A stretch of DNA of 64,000 nt from Cnuibacter physcomitrellae (GCF_014640535.1 NZ_BMHD01000001.1:1118214-1182213); one strand, 5' to 3'; shown: positions 40,705-50,596, counted from the stretch's first letter. Notes: generated by a model from the sequence alone, not told the origin. A program made the numbers and translations.

Positions 40705-42228
40705 TTACTCCTCGGGGTCGAGGGGCCGGTTCGCGATCACCGGATACGCCCCGGTGTACCCCTCACGGCGTCGCGCGGCCTCGAGGATGCGGCCACGGTA
40801 GACGAACCAGCCCACGATGAGGAGCGGGATCACCACGACGAGCGACGAGATCGTCAGGGTCCCGACCGGGTAGTCGAACGCCATGAGGACCAGCACGGCG
40901 AGCAGGAACACGAGCGTCAGGTACGACGTGAACGGCGCCCCGAACAGCCGGAACGAGGGCCGCTTCAGCTTGCCCTGCTTCGCCCACCGCTGCAGCTGGA
41001 TCTGGCACAGCACGATGGTCGCCCAGCTCGACACGATGCCGAGCGCCGAGATGTTGAGCACGATCTCGAAGGCCTGCTCCGGCACGACGGCGTTGAGGCC
41101 CACTCCGACCAGGGCGATGGCGACGGTGAGGAGGATCCCGCCGTAGGGCACACCCGCCTTGTTCATCCGGGACGTGAAGCGGGGCGCTGCCCCGTTGAGC
41201 GACATCGAGTGCAGGATGCGCCCGGTCGAGTACAGACCGGCGTTCAGGCTCGAGAGGGCGGCGGTGAGCACGACGAAGTTCATCGCCGAGCCCGCGATCG
41301 CCGCGGCCTCGGGAGAGCCGATGTGCGAGAAGAACGTCACGAAGGGGCTCTCGTCGGCCGAGTAGACGGTGGAGGGCAGCAGCAGCGCGAGCAGCAGCAC
41401 CGACCCCACGTAGAACACCGCGACGCGGAGGATCACCGAGTTGATGGCCCGCGGCATCACCTTCTCGGGGTTCGGGGTCTCCCCCGCCGCCGTGCCCACG
41501 AGCTCGATCGCCGCGTAGGCGAAGATCACGCCCTGCACCATGACGACCGCCGGCAGGATGCCGTTCGGGATGAAGCCGCCGTTCTGGGCGAGCATCGTCA
41601 GGCCGGTCGGCCCCTCATCCGTCGGCCAGCCGAAGCCGAGGAACACCGCCCCGACGATCAGGAAGGTGACCAGCGCCACGACCTTGATGAGGGCGAACCA
41701 GAACTCGAGCTCCCCGAAGACCTTCACCGAGACGAGGTTGACGGTGAGCACGAGGGCCAGGGCGATGAGGGCGAGGAGCCACTGCGGCACGTCGGTGAAC
41801 ACCGACCAGAACTGCACGTAGAGGGCGGCCGCCGTGCAGTCGACGATCGCCGTCATGGCCCAGTTGAGGAAGTACATCCATCCGGAGACGAACGCCGCCT
41901 TCTCGCCCAGGAACTCGCGAGCGTAGGAGACGAACGATCCCGACGACGGCCGGTGGAGGACGAGCTCGCCCAGGGCGCGGAGGATGAGGAAGGCGAAGAA
42001 CCCGCACACCGCGTAGACGACGACCAGCACCGGTCCGGCTGCGGCCAGGCGACCCCCGGCGCCGAGGAAGAGCCCGGTTCCGATCGCTCCGCCGATCGCG
42101 ATCATCTGCAGCTGACGGGGCTTCAGACCCTTGTGGTACCCGGCCTGCTCGGAGGCGAAGCCCGACGCGGCGTCGGGACCCTCCCCGGCCGGCGCCTCGG
42201 GGCGGTGGTGCTCTCGCTCGTCGGTCAT
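40705..42228 (-). CDS. Amino acid permease (APC family)
   Basis: A 507-residue transporter with 12 predicted membrane segments. The family signature is visible at the first helix: [21 protein letters not shown], split as [13 protein letters not shown], followed by [20 protein letters not shown] with [20 protein letters not shown]. The cytosolic ends are polar. It resembles GABA/asparagine/aromatic amino-acid permeases, with uptake driven by protons. Specificity is not assignable. A 15-bp perfect palindrome covers the promoter. A GGAGGGG ribosome-binding site precedes the ATG. Confidence 0.92.
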   Translation of the reverse strand: MTDEREHHRPEAPAGEGPDAASGFASEQAGYHKGLKPRQLQMIAIGGAIGTGLFLGAGGRLAAAGPVLVVVYAVCGFFAFLILRALGELVLHRPSSGSFVSYAREFLGEKAAFVSGWMYFLNWAMTAIVDCTAAALYVQFWSVFTDVPQWLLALIALALVLTVNLVSVKVFGELEFWFALIKVVALVTFLIVGAVFLGFGWPTDEGPTGLTMLAQNGGFIPNGILPAVVMVQGVIFAYAAIELVGTAAGETPNPEKVMPRAINSVILRVAVFYVGSVLLLALLLPSTVYSADESPFVTFFSHIGSPEAAAIAGSAMNFVVLTAALSSLNAGLYSTGRILHSMSLNGAAPRFTSRMNKAGVPYGGILLTVAIALVGVGLNAVVPEQAFEIVLNISALGIVSSWATIVLCQIQLQRWAKQGKLKRPSFRLFGAPFTSYLTLVFLLAVLVLMAFDYPVGTLTISSLVVVIPLLIVGWFVYRGRILEAARRREGYTGAYPVIANRPLDPEE

Positions 42229-42251
42229 GGCATCCCCTCCGGCGCACAGGG

Positions 42252-42290
42252 CTGCGCGCGTCAGGTCAGCATAAAACCTGACGCGCGCAG
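42252..42290 (-). promoter_or_regulatory. Perfect 15-bp inverted repeat around the permease promoter
   Basis: CTGCGCGCGTCAGGT (42252-42266) and ACCTGACGCGCGCAG (42276-42290) are exact complements with a 9-nt loop. On the reverse strand TATGCT in the centre is a good -10 about 40 nt upstream of the permease ATG, so this may be an operator. It also follows the DHA2 pump stop and could be its terminator. Confidence 0.6.
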
Positions 42291-42340
42291 ACGCCGGAGC
42301 GACGGGCAGCAGCGCTCACGCGCCGCGGCGCCCGACGCGG

Positions 42341-43822
42341 TCAGTGCCCCATCGCGGGGGCGTCGGAGTCGGCGGGGCGACGGACGAAGAACGCCGCCAC
42401 GATGCCGAAGAGCGAGATCACGGCTCCGTAGGTGAACGCGGTCGTGATGCCGGACGCCTGAGCGGCCACGGCATCCGTACCCGACGCGACCTGGCTCGCG
42501 GCGACGGCCGACATCACCGAGATGAACAGCGCCGTCCCGGCGGCGCCCGCCACCTGCTGCACCGTGCCGACCACGGCGCTGCCGTGCGAGTACAGCGACG
42601 GGCGCAGCGAACCCAGGCTCGCGGTGAACAGCGGCGTGAACATGAACGCGAGGGCGGCGCTCAGGCCGATGTGGGCGAGAAGGACGGCCCACCAGGGAGT
42701 CGTGGGCGACACCTGGGTGAGCGACCACAGCACCCCGCTCAGCACGATCGATCCGGGGACGAGCAGCGGCCTCGGGCCGAAGCGGTCGTAGAGCCGTCCG
42801 ACGACCGGGCTCAGCAGACCCATCAGCAGCCCGCCGGGAAGCAGGAGCAGCCCGCTCGCCAGGGTGTCGAGGTGCAGCACCTCCTGCATGTACAGCGGCA
42901 GCAGGATGATGGTGCCGAACAGCGCCATCATGCTGATGGCGAACATGAGCACGGAGACGGTGAACGTGCGAGCCGTGAAGGTGCGCAGGTCGAGGAGGGC
43001 GCGGTCCTGTCGCTGGAGCACCAGCTGACGCACGATGAACGCCGCGAGCGCCACGCCGCCCACCACCAGCGGGATCCAGCCGGGCATGCCGCCGTTCGCC
43101 GACTCGCCCATGCTGGACAGCCCGAACACCAGCCCGCCGAACGCGAACGCGGACAGCACGATCGAGAGGACGTCGATCGGGACCTGCCTCGGCACGGTCA
43201 CGTTCTTGATCCGCATCGCACCGATGACCAGGGCCGCGATCGCGATGGGCAGCACGAGGATGAACATGAAGCGCCACGACAGCGCGGAGAGGATCAGGCC
43301 CGAGATGGTCGGACCGATCGCGGGCGCCACGGAGATGACGATGGAGATGTTGCCCATGGTGCGTCCGCGGGTCTGAGCGGGCACCAGCGTCATCACGGTG
43401 GTCATGAGCAGCGGCATCATGATCGCCGTGCCGAGCGCCTGGACCACTCGTGCGACCAGGAGCACCTCGAAGCCGGGTGCCGCCGCGGCGACGAGCGTGC
43501 CGAGGCTGAACAGCGCCATCGCGGCGATGAAGACCTGGCGGGTGGTGAAGCGCTGGATGAGGAACCCCGTGATGGGGATCACCACCGCCATGGTGAGCAT
43601 GAAGGCGGTCGTGAGCCACTGCGCCGCGTTCGCCGTGATGGAGAAGTCGGCCATCAGGTGCGGCAGGGCGACACCCATGATGGTCTCGTTCAGGATGACG
43701 ACGAACGCCGAGACGATGAGGATGTTGATGACGAGCCGGTTGCGGCCGGCGTGGCGCTCGTCGTCGGGTGCGTCGAGCTCGGCGCCGGAGAGTCGGCTGT
43801 CGGGCAGGGTGCTTTCAGTCAC
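42341..43822 (-). CDS. DHA2-family MFS multidrug efflux transporter
   Basis: A 493-residue drug:H+ antiporter with 14 predicted membrane segments. The charged N-terminus (to about residue 30) is followed by LVINILIVSAFVVILNETIM and GVALPHLMADFSITANAAQW. The DHA2 signature D/E in helix 1 (LNETIMGVALP) and antiporter motif C (GNISIVISVAPAIGPTISGL) are visible. The GTG start was chosen because it starts the conserved-looking TESTLPDSRL; no strong ribosome-binding site is seen. It is divergent from a DHA1 pump with a shared operator. Confidence 0.9.
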   Translation of the reverse strand: MTESTLPDSRLSGAELDAPDDERHAGRNRLVINILIVSAFVVILNETIMGVALPHLMADFSITANAAQWLTTAFMLTMAVVIPITGFLIQRFTTRQVFIAAMALFSLGTLVAAAAPGFEVLLVARVVQALGTAIMMPLLMTTVMTLVPAQTRGRTMGNISIVISVAPAIGPTISGLILSALSWRFMFILVLPIAIAALVIGAMRIKNVTVPRQVPIDVLSIVLSAFAFGGLVFGLSSMGESANGGMPGWIPLVVGGVALAAFIVRQLVLQRQDRALLDLRTFTARTFTVSVLMFAISMMALFGTIILLPLYMQEVLHLDTLASGLLLLPGGLLMGLLSPVVGRLYDRFGPRPLLVPGSIVLSGVLWSLTQVSPTTPWWAVLLAHIGLSAALAFMFTPLFTASLGSLRPSLYSHGSAVVGTVQQVAGAAGTALFISVMSAVAASQVASGTDAVAAQASGITTAFTYGAVISLFGIVAAFFVRRPADSDAPAMGH

Positions 43823-43954
43823 TTCAGGAGTGTCCCGTCGCTGGAGGCGTGAATATGAAGAAGAGGGAGAGGGGGAACAGGGAGGACAACCTGCCGGGAG
43901 CGGACGGAATTCCGCGAGAGCGCATCCGGCACCGGGATCAGCGAGAGAGAAGCA

Positions 43955-43971
43955 TGTGAACAGTGTACACA
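43955..43971. promoter_or_regulatory. 17-bp palindromic operator between divergent efflux pumps
   Basis: TGTGAACAGTGTACACA is a palindrome (TGTGWACA-N-TGTWCACA) with one mismatched pair. It lies between the two pump genes, 40 bp upstream of the forward start and about 130 bp upstream of the reverse start. The size and form suit a TetR- or MarR-type repressor. A MarR gene lies downstream of the forward pump. Confidence 0.6.
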
Positions 43972-43998
43972 TAGAACGCTCGAGCGCCAGTCCGATCG

Positions 43999-44004
43999 TA
44001 CGAT
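43999..44004 (+). promoter_or_regulatory. Probable -10 box (TACGAT) of a leaderless mRNA
   Basis: TACGAT ends 7 nt before ATG 44012 and contains part of an earlier in-frame ATG at 44003. This favours the downstream start for the pump. The palindromic operator ends about 28 bp upstream, near the -35. Confidence 0.45.
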
Positions 44005-44011
44005 GGACTCG

Positions 44012-45256
44012 ATGCCCGACTCCACCGCCCCCGAGCGCGGTGGCTTCGGCGGGCATGCCCGAGGCGACCGGGACTACCGCCGGGCGCTGATCGCCCTCTT
44101 CTTCGCCGGCGTCGCGACCTTCGCGCAGCTCTACTCTCCGCAGGCCGTGCTGCCTCAGATCTCCGAGCAGCTCGGCATCGGGGCCGCCGACTCCGCGTTG
44201 CTGGTCTCCGCCGCCACGATCGGCCTCGCGGCCGGGGTGATCCCCTGGTCGATGGCGGCGGACCGGTTCGGCAGGGTCCGCGCGATGACCGTCGCGACCG
44301 TGGGGGCCACGTCCCTGGCGCTGGTGATCCCCTTCCTGCCCACGCTGCCCCTCCTCATCGGCGCGAGGCTCGTGGAGGGCGCCCTCGTGGGCGGGGTGCC
44401 CGCGGTCGCGATCGCGTACCTGTCCGAGGAGATCGCTCCGGCCCATGTGGCGAGGGCCGCGGCGACCTACATCGCCGGGACGAGCATCGGCGGACTGTCC
44501 GGGCGACTGGTCTCGGGCCCGGTCGCCGACCTCGTCGACGTCCTCCCGCTCGACCACGACGCCCTGCCCGGCTGGCGTGCCGGGATGCTCGCCGTCGCCG
44601 TGCTGTGCGCCGCGGCCGCGATCGTCTTCATCCGGCTCGTGCCGGCCGCGCGGAGCCGGCACGGGCCCGCGGTCGGCATCGCCAGGACGCTGGGACGGCA
44701 CCTCCGCGATCCGCGGCTCCTCGCCCTCTACGCCCAGGGCCTGCTCCTCATGGGCGGCTTCGTCGCGATGTACAACTACCTGGCGTTCCGACTCGTGGCA
44801 GCGCCCTACGACCTCTCCCCCGCCCTGGTGAGCCTGATCTTCGTGGCCTACCTCGCCGGCACCTGGTCGTCGTCGAGAGCCGGTTCCCTCGTGGGACGCT
44901 TCGGCCGGCGCTCCGTCCTCCTCGGCGGATCGCTCGTGATGCTCGCCGGGGTCGCGATGACGATGGCCTCGGCCGTCGTGGTCATCGTCGCCGGGCTCGT
45001 CGTGGCCACCGCCGGATTCTTCGCCGCCCACGCGATCGCCTCCGGATGGACCGGGGTGGCGGCGGCTCAGGGCAAGGCGCAGTCGTCCTCGCTCTACAAC
45101 CTCGCCTACTACGGCGGATCCAGCCTCTTCGGCTGGCTCGGCGGGGTGTTCTTCACCGCGGCCGGATGGACCGGGACCGCGGGCATGGTGGCCGCGTTGG
45201 TCGTCGTGGCCGTCGCGGTGACGCTCCTCGTGCTCCCCCGGGAGGCGCGTCGTTGA
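44012..45256 (+). CDS. MFS transporter (DHA1-type efflux pump)
   Basis: A 414-residue, 12-helix transporter. Motif A is AADRFGRVRAM between helices 2 and 3. Helix 5 has VARAAATYIAGTSIGGLSGR. The second half repeats the motif as SLVGRFGRRSVLL. It resembles YnfM/sugar-efflux-type proteins. ATG 44012 is chosen over 44003 because the latter lies within the -10 box. It is probably co-regulated with the divergent DHA2 pump and may be co-transcribed with the MarR gene 109 bp downstream. Confidence 0.87.
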   Translation: MPDSTAPERGGFGGHARGDRDYRRALIALFFAGVATFAQLYSPQAVLPQISEQLGIGAADSALLVSAATIGLAAGVIPWSMAADRFGRVRAMTVATVGATSLALVIPFLPTLPLLIGARLVEGALVGGVPAVAIAYLSEEIAPAHVARAAATYIAGTSIGGLSGRLVSGPVADLVDVLPLDHDALPGWRAGMLAVAVLCAAAAIVFIRLVPAARSRHGPAVGIARTLGRHLRDPRLLALYAQGLLLMGGFVAMYNYLAFRLVAAPYDLSPALVSLIFVAYLAGTWSSSRAGSLVGRFGRRSVLLGGSLVMLAGVAMTMASAVVVIVAGLVVATAGFFAAHAIASGWTGVAAAQGKAQSSSLYNLAYYGGSSLFGWLGGVFFTAAGWTGTAGMVAALVVVAVAVTLLVLPREARR

Positions 45257-45365
45257 CGCGGTCGGGCCTCCGACGGCGCGGGCTGCGGAGCGGGAAGCGC
45301 GCGCATGTGGAAGACTCGACCGAGGCCGCCACCGTGCCTGTCCCCACCGCCGAGAGAACAGCCTG

Positions 45366-45812
45366 ATGACCGACCACCCCGACCGCGCCGAGGTCGCCGC
45401 GCGACTCGCCCTGGCCGCGGGTCGCCTCAACCGCCGCATCCGTCCCTCGGGCGCCGACATCACGACGGGTCAGCTGTCAGCGCTCGCCACGATCGCGCGC
45501 TTCGCCCCCATCCGGCCCGGGGACCTCGCCCGCGCCGAGAGGGTGGCCGCCCCCACCGTGACGCGCATCCTCGCCGACCTGGAGTCGCGCGGCTACATCT
45601 CCCGCACGGCCGACCCGGACGACGGACGCTCGTTCTTCGTCGAGACCACGGAGCTCGGCGCCGCCGAGGTGCAGAACGCCCGGTCGGCCCGGGCCGAGCG
45701 TGTGCTCGAGCTCTTCGAGGAGCTGGACGACGCCGAGTACGCGTCCGTCGCCGCCGCGATCGAGGCGCTCGAGAAGGCCGCGGGCGTCCACTCCCCCGAA
45801 CTGACCGAGTGA
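45366..45812 (+). CDS. MarR family transcriptional regulator
   Basis: A 148-residue winged-helix dimeric regulator. N-terminal dimer helix: AARLALAAGRLNRRIRPSGA. Recognition region: RPGDLARAERVAAPTVTRIL, followed by the wing RGYISRTADPDDGRSFFVET with the conserved DxRS. The C-terminal helix completes the dimer. Its position after the MFS pump suggests it represses one or both efflux genes in response to a phenolic or drug ligand; the palindrome at 43955 is its best candidate site. Confidence 0.9.
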   Translation: MTDHPDRAEVAARLALAAGRLNRRIRPSGADITTGQLSALATIARFAPIRPGDLARAERVAAPTVTRILADLESRGYISRTADPDDGRSFFVETTELGAAEVQNARSARAERVLELFEELDDAEYASVAAAIEALEKAAGVHSPELTE

Positions 45813-45820
45813 GCCTTCAC

Positions 45821-45882
45821 TTCGACACCGAATACGCGAAAGCCCCGGCGTATCTGCGGGACTTTCGCGTATTCGGTGTCGA
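45821..45882. terminator. Long hairpin between convergent marR and FAH-family genes
   Basis: TCGACACCGAATACGCGAAAG (45822-45842) is exactly complementary to the sequence ending at 45881, giving a 21-bp stem with an inner partial stem. The element fits neatly between the two stop codons (9 and 4 nt away). It is an evident bidirectional terminator without a U-tract. Confidence 0.75.
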
Positions 45883-45885
45883 GCG

Positions 45886-46650
45886 TCAGGCGACGGGGTT
45901 CGAGAGGGTCCCGATCCCGTCGATCTCGATGTCGACCCGGTCGCCTGCGACGATCGGGCCCACGCCCGCAGGGGTGCCGGTGAGGATCACGTCGCCCGGC
46001 AGGAGCGTGAACACCGCCGAGGCGTACTCGATGACCGTCGCCACGTCGTGCACCATGTCGGTGAAGGGCGCGTCCTGCTTCAGCTCGCCGTTGACGCTCG
46101 AGCGCAGACGCGAGCCCGCGACGTCGAAGTCGGTCTCGACGAACGGGCCCAGCGGGCACGAGGTGTCGAAGCCCTTCGCACGGGCCCACTGACCGTCGGA
46201 GCGCTGCCAGTCCCTCGCCGACACGTCGTTGCCGACCGTGTAGCCGAAGATCACCGCGTGTGCGTCGGACGCTCGGACGTTGCGCGCGACGGCGCCGATG
46301 ACGACGGCGAGCTCGCCCTCGAAGTCGACCTGCTCGGATCCCCTCGGACGCACGATCGTGTCGCCCGGGCCGATCACCGAGGTGTTCGGCTTGAAGAAGA
46401 GCATCGGCTCGGCGGGCACGTCGTTGCCGAACTCGGCCGCGTGAGCGCGGTAGTTGCGCCCCACCGCGACCACCTTCGAGCGCGGGATCACGGGCGCGAG
46501 CAGCTTCGCCGAGGCCAGCGGCACCCGTTCTCCGGTGGTGTCGAGGCCGGCGAAGAGCGGGTCGGCCTTGAGGACGACGAGCTCCTGCTCGTCCTCGTCG
46601 AGGATGCCGAAGTCGATCGCGCCGTCGTGGCTGAAGCGTGCGACCTTCAC
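45886..46650 (-). CDS. Fumarylacetoacetate hydrolase family protein
   Basis: A 254-residue enzyme of the FAH superfamily, which includes acylpyruvate hydrolases, decarboxylases and hydratases acting on 2-oxo acids with Mg2+. VVAVGRNYRAHAAEFG and VDFEGELAVVIG carry the metal-binding E-x-E, and IFGYTVGNDVSARDWQ the Asp. The C-terminal LLPGDVILTGTPAGVGPI is typical. The GTG overlaps the ilvE stop by 4 nt (GTGA), a conserved-looking coupling in this order (leuB, ilvE, FAH). The substrate is unknown. Confidence 0.9.
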   Translation of the reverse strand: MKVARFSHDGAIDFGILDEDEQELVVLKADPLFAGLDTTGERVPLASAKLLAPVIPRSKVVAVGRNYRAHAAEFGNDVPAEPMLFFKPNTSVIGPGDTIVRPRGSEQVDFEGELAVVIGAVARNVRASDAHAVIFGYTVGNDVSARDWQRSDGQWARAKGFDTSCPLGPFVETDFDVAGSRLRSSVNGELKQDAPFTDMVHDVATVIEYASAVFTLLPGDVILTGTPAGVGPIVAGDRVDIEIDGIGTLSNPVA

Positions 46651-47801
46651 GCGCCCGCCCCCGCTCCGGCGCCCGCGCCCTCCGCGCCGGGCTCGTCGAG
46701 ACGGGTGAGCCATCCGTGACGGTCGGGGATGCGCCCGTACTGGATGTCGGTGAGCTCCTTGCGGATCGACATGGTGAGCTCCCCTGCGGCCGCGTTCTCG
46801 TCGCCGATCGTGAACCCGTCGGACTTCAGCGCCGCCACCGGCGCGATCACGGCCGCGGTGCCGCAGACGAACACCTCGGTGATGAGGCCCGACTCGAGCC
46901 CCTCGCGCCACTCGTCGATGGTGATGTCGCGCTCCTCGACCTCCATCCCGCGGTCGCGGGCGATCTGGAGGATGCTGTCGCGGGTGATGCCCTCGAGGAT
47001 GGTCCCGGACAGGCGCGGGGTCATGATCGTGTTGTCGCTGCGCACGAAGAAGATGTTCATGCCGCCGAGCTCGTCGATGTGCGAGCCGGTCTCGCCGTCG
47101 AGGAAGAGCACCTGCGCGCATCCGTGCTCGTAGGCCTCCTGCTGAGGCAGCAGCGAGGCGGCGTAGTTGCCGCCGCACTTGGCCGCGCCCGTGCCCCCGC
47201 GTCCGGCGCGGGAGTACTCGGTCGACAGCCAGATGGAGATCGGCGCGACGCCGCCCGAGAAGTACGCCCCGGCGGGGCTCGCGATCACGTAGTAGCCGAC
47301 CTTCTGCGACGGACGCACACCGAGGAACGACTCGTTCGCGATCATGAACGGACGGATGTACAGGCTCGTCTCGGGCGCGCTCGGCACCCAGGCCCCGTCG
47401 ATCGCGATCAGCTGCTTCAGCGATTCGATGAAGTCGTCGACGCTCAGCTCGGGCAGCGCGAGGCGGTGCGCGGAGCGCTGGAGGCGCTTGGCGTTCTCCT
47501 CGGGACGGAAGGTCCAGATCGAGCCGTCCTCGTGGCGGTACGCCTTGAGCCCCTCGAAGATCTCCTGCGCGTAGTGCAGCACGGCGGCGCTCGGGTCGAG
47601 CTGCAGCGGACCGTAGGGCACGACGGAGGCGTTGTGCCAGCCGTCCTGGATCGTCCAGTCGATCGAGATCATGTGATCGGTGAAGTGCTGGCCGAACCCG
47701 GGGTCGGCCAGGATGACCTCGCGCTCCGCCTCCTCCCGAGCATCGGTCGAGGGGGTGAGCTCGAACCTGAGGGGGAACGTGGTGGTGTCTGCGATGGTCA
47801 T
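46647..47801 (-). CDS. ilvE: Branched-chain amino acid aminotransferase
   Basis: A 384-residue fold-type IV PLP enzyme that transaminates Val, Leu and Ile in the cytosol. The PLP lysine is Lys208 in GGTGAAKCGGNYAASL. HYAQEIFEGLKAYRHEDGSI and ETSLYIRPFMIANE are family signatures. The second of two adjacent ATGs is chosen because AGGAG lies 6 nt before it; the first would have too short a spacing. A Gly/Ala-rich tail (GAGAGAGA) ends the protein. It is downstream of leuB and coupled to the FAH-family gene. Confidence 0.95.
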   Translation of the reverse strand: MTIADTTTFPLRFELTPSTDAREEAEREVILADPGFGQHFTDHMISIDWTIQDGWHNASVVPYGPLQLDPSAAVLHYAQEIFEGLKAYRHEDGSIWTFRPEENAKRLQRSAHRLALPELSVDDFIESLKQLIAIDGAWVPSAPETSLYIRPFMIANESFLGVRPSQKVGYYVIASPAGAYFSGGVAPISIWLSTEYSRAGRGGTGAAKCGGNYAASLLPQQEAYEHGCAQVLFLDGETGSHIDELGGMNIFFVRSDNTIMTPRLSGTILEGITRDSILQIARDRGMEVEERDITIDEWREGLESGLITEVFVCGTAAVIAPVAALKSDGFTIGDENAAAGELTMSIRKELTDIQYGRIPDRHGWLTRLDEPGAEGAGAGAGAGA

Positions 47802-47838
47802 CATCTTCTCCTGCAGCCCGGGGGCTGCGTCCGTGGGG

Positions 47839-48903
47839 TCAGTCGAGTGCGGTGGCCGGGGTGAGGGCCGAGGCGATCGCGTCGCCGATCTCCGTCGTCG
47901 TGCGGGGGCTGCCGTCGCGCGACTCGATGTCGGCGACGACCGCGTCGCGGACGCGGGTCGCTGCCTCCCCCAGACCGAGGTGGTCGAGGAGGAGGGCGAC
48001 CGACAGGATCGTCGCGGTCGGATCGGCCTTCTGCTGGCCGGCGATGTCGGGTGCGGATCCGTGGACCGGCTCGAACATCGAGGGGAACGTGCCGTCGGGG
48101 TTGATGTTGCCCGAGGCCGCCAATCCGATCCCGCCGCTGATAGCGCCCGCGAGGTCGGTGAGGATGTCGCCGAAGAGGTTGTCCGTGACGATGACATCGA
48201 ACCTAGCAGGATCGGTGACGAGGAAGATCGTCGCGGCGTCGACGTGGAGGTAGTCCACGGCCACATCGGGGTATTCCGAGGCCACTCTGTTCACGGTGGA
48301 CTGCCACAGCGACCCCGCGAAGACCAGCACGTTGGTCTTGTGCACCAGCGTGAGCTTCCCCCGCCGCTTCTGCGCCGCGTCGAAGGCGTAGCGCACGACG
48401 CGCTCGACGCCGAAGGCGGTGTTGAGCGAGACCTCGGTGGCGACCTCGTGAGGGGTGCCTTTGCGGAGCGAGCCGCCGTTGCCGACGTACGGCCCCTCGG
48501 TGCCCTCGCGGACGACGACGAAGTCGACCGGTCCGTGCTCGGCCAGGGGGCTCGGCACGCCGTCGTAGATGACCGTCGGGCGCAGGTTCACGTAGTGGTC
48601 GAGCTCGAACCGCAGCTTCAGCAGCAGTCCGCGCTCGATGTTCGCGTCCTTCAGGCGCGGGTCACCGGGCACGCCGCCGACCGCGCCCAGGATGATCGCG
48701 TCGTGCTCCTTGATGGCGGCGAGGTCCGCCTCCGTCAGCACGTCGCCGGTCGCGAGGTAGCGCGCGGCGCCGAGCTCGTACGTGGTCTTCTCGAAGACCA
48801 CGTCGTCGGGGGCGACGGCGTCGAGCACCTTCACCGCCTCGGCGACCACCTCGGGTCCGATCCCGTCGCCGGGGATGAGTGCGAGACGAACGGTGCGTGC
48901 CAT
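47839..48903 (-). CDS. leuB: 3-isopropylmalate dehydrogenase
   Basis: A 354-residue NAD-dependent oxidative decarboxylase of leucine biosynthesis. The N-terminal [20 protein letters not shown] and the substrate-binding [15 protein letters not shown] are characteristic. The metal-binding Asp cluster lies in [20 protein letters not shown] and the nucleotide region in [18 protein letters not shown]. The VREGTEG form is shared with tartrate/isopropylmalate dehydrogenases of actinobacteria. It precedes ilvE by 37 bp on the same strand. A hairpin lies upstream. Confidence 0.94.
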   Translation of the reverse strand: MARTVRLALIPGDGIGPEVVAEAVKVLDAVAPDDVVFEKTTYELGAARYLATGDVLTEADLAAIKEHDAIILGAVGGVPGDPRLKDANIERGLLLKLRFELDHYVNLRPTVIYDGVPSPLAEHGPVDFVVVREGTEGPYVGNGGSLRKGTPHEVATEVSLNTAFGVERVVRYAFDAAQKRRGKLTLVHKTNVLVFAGSLWQSTVNRVASEYPDVAVDYLHVDAATIFLVTDPARFDVIVTDNLFGDILTDLAGAISGGIGLAASGNINPDGTFPSMFEPVHGSAPDIAGQQKADPTATILSVALLLDHLGLGEAATRVRDAVVADIESRDGSPRTTTEIGDAIASALTPATALD

Positions 48904-48921
48904 GCTCCCGATCCTATCGCC

Positions 48922-48986
48922 CGGGCTTTGTCCACCTTTCCGTCGCGATTCGAGTGATTCGCGACGGAAAGGTGGACGAAGCCGGG
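48922..48986. repeat. Intergenic palindrome, GTCCAC-TTTCCGTCGC family, copy 1
   Basis: The left arm CTTTGTCCACCTTTCCGTCG and the right arm CGACGGAAAGGTGGACGAAG pair with one G-T type mismatch over about 27 bp around a loop TTCGAGTGATT. It lies between the serA stop and the leuB start, both on the reverse strand. A related copy is at 59186-59248. It is likely the serA terminator or an mRNA-processing signal. Confidence 0.8.
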
Positions 48987-49003
48987 CGGATGCGGGGCTC
49001 GCG

Positions 49004-50596
49004 TCAGGACTCGACGATGTCGATCTCGTGGAGGCTGTCGGCGTCGATGGCCTCGCGGACCTCGTCGAGGATCTCGGAGGGCACCGGGCTGTCGACGGTA
49101 AGCACGCTGAGAGCCTTGCCGCCGGCCTCGGTGCGCGCGATCTGCATCCCCGCGATGTTGATCGCGGCGTCGCCGAAGCGCTTGCCGTAGACCGCGACGA
49201 TCCCCGGACGGTCGGTGTACAGCATCACGATGAGGTGCGCGGCGATCGGCACCTCGACGTCGTAGCCGTTGATCTCAACGATCTTCTGGATCTGCTTCTG
49301 CCCCGTCAGCGTTCCCGACACCGAGATCTGCGATCCGTCGGACAGCGCACCCACGAGCTGGATGACGTTCCGGTACTCCTCCGACTCGGTCTCGGCGATG
49401 AGACGCACGGTGACGCCGCGCTGCTCCGCCAGGAGCGGGGCGTTGACGTACGAGACCGTCTCGCTGACGACGTTGGTGAAGACGCCCTTGAGCGCGGCGA
49501 GCTTCAGCACGCTCACGTCGGAGGCGGCGATCTCGCCGCGGACGATGACGTCGACGCTCGTGAGCGGGCTGGTCGCCAGCCCGGAGAACACCTGGCCGAG
49601 CTTCTCGACGAGGGGGATGCCGGGCCGGACGTCCTCGGCGATCACACCGCCGGCGACGTTGACGGCGTCCGGCACCAGCTCGCCCGAGAGCGCGAGGCGG
49701 ACGCTCTTCGCGACGGAGACACCGGCCTTCTCCTGGGCCTCGTCGGTCGAGGCGCCGAGGTGCGGCGTGACGACGACGTTCGGGAGGGCGAGGAGCGGGC
49801 TGTCCTTCGGCGGCTCCGACACGAAGACGTCGAGGCCGGCGCCCGCGATCGTGCCGGAGGTGAGCGCGGTGTACAGCGCGTCCTCGTCGATCAGGCCGCC
49901 GCGCGCGACGTTCACGATGAACGCCGTGGGCTTCATCATGGCCAGCTGCTCGGTGCCGATCATGCCCGTGGTCTCGGGCGTCTTCGGCATGTGGATCGTG
50001 ATGAAGTCGCTCTGCGCGAGGAGCTCGTCGAGCGACACGAGGGTGACCCCGAGCTGCTGGGCGCGCGCACTGGTCACGTAGGGGTCGTAGGCGATGACGT
50101 TCACCCCGAAGGCCTGGAGGCGGGCGGTGATGAGCGCGCCGATGCGGCCGAGGCCGATGATGCCGAGCGTCTTCTCGTAGAGCTCGACGCCCGTGTAGGC
50201 GCTGCGCTTCCACTGCCCCTGCGCGAGCGCGTTGTGCGCGGCGGGGATGTGACGGGCCAGGCTGAGGATGTGACCGACGGTCAGCTCCGCGGCGGAGATG
50301 ATGTTCGAGGTGGGCGCGTTGACCACCATCACGCCCGCGGCGGTGGCGGCCTTGATGTCGACGTTGTCGAGTCCCACGCCCGCACGGGCGATGACCTTCA
50401 GCTGCTTGGCCGCGGCGATCGCCTCGGCGTCGACCTTGGTGGCGGAGCGGACCAGGATCGCGTCGGACTCGGCGAGCGCCTCGAGGAGCGCCGGACGGTC
50501 GGTCCCGTCGACGGACCGCACGTCGAAGTCGGGCCCGAGGGCGTCGACGGTGGCGGGTGAGAGTTCTTCTGCGATCAGCACGACCGGCTTCGACAC
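49004..50596 (-). CDS. serA: D-3-phosphoglycerate dehydrogenase
   Basis: A 530-residue first enzyme of serine biosynthesis, the long (type I) form. Catalytic core: [23 protein letters not shown] motif [20 protein letters not shown], and the catalytic region [15 protein letters not shown] with the active His. A substrate-binding intervening domain (about 320-450) and a C-terminal ACT domain (about 455-530, [19 protein letters not shown]) give serine feedback control, as in mycobacterial SerA. The GTG start has AAGGAA as ribosome-binding site. Confidence 0.96.
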   Translation of the reverse strand: MSKPVVLIAEELSPATVDALGPDFDVRSVDGTDRPALLEALAESDAILVRSATKVDAEAIAAAKQLKVIARAGVGLDNVDIKAATAAGVMVVNAPTSNIISAAELTVGHILSLARHIPAAHNALAQGQWKRSAYTGVELYEKTLGIIGLGRIGALITARLQAFGVNVIAYDPYVTSARAQQLGVTLVSLDELLAQSDFITIHMPKTPETTGMIGTEQLAMMKPTAFIVNVARGGLIDEDALYTALTSGTIAGAGLDVFVSEPPKDSPLLALPNVVVTPHLGASTDEAQEKAGVSVAKSVRLALSGELVPDAVNVAGGVIAEDVRPGIPLVEKLGQVFSGLATSPLTSVDVIVRGEIAASDVSVLKLAALKGVFTNVVSETVSYVNAPLLAEQRGVTVRLIAETESEEYRNVIQLVGALSDGSQISVSGTLTGQKQIQKIVEINGYDVEVPIAAHLIVMLYTDRPGIVAVYGKRFGDAAINIAGMQIARTEAGGKALSVLTVDSPVPSEILDEVREAIDADSLHEIDIVES

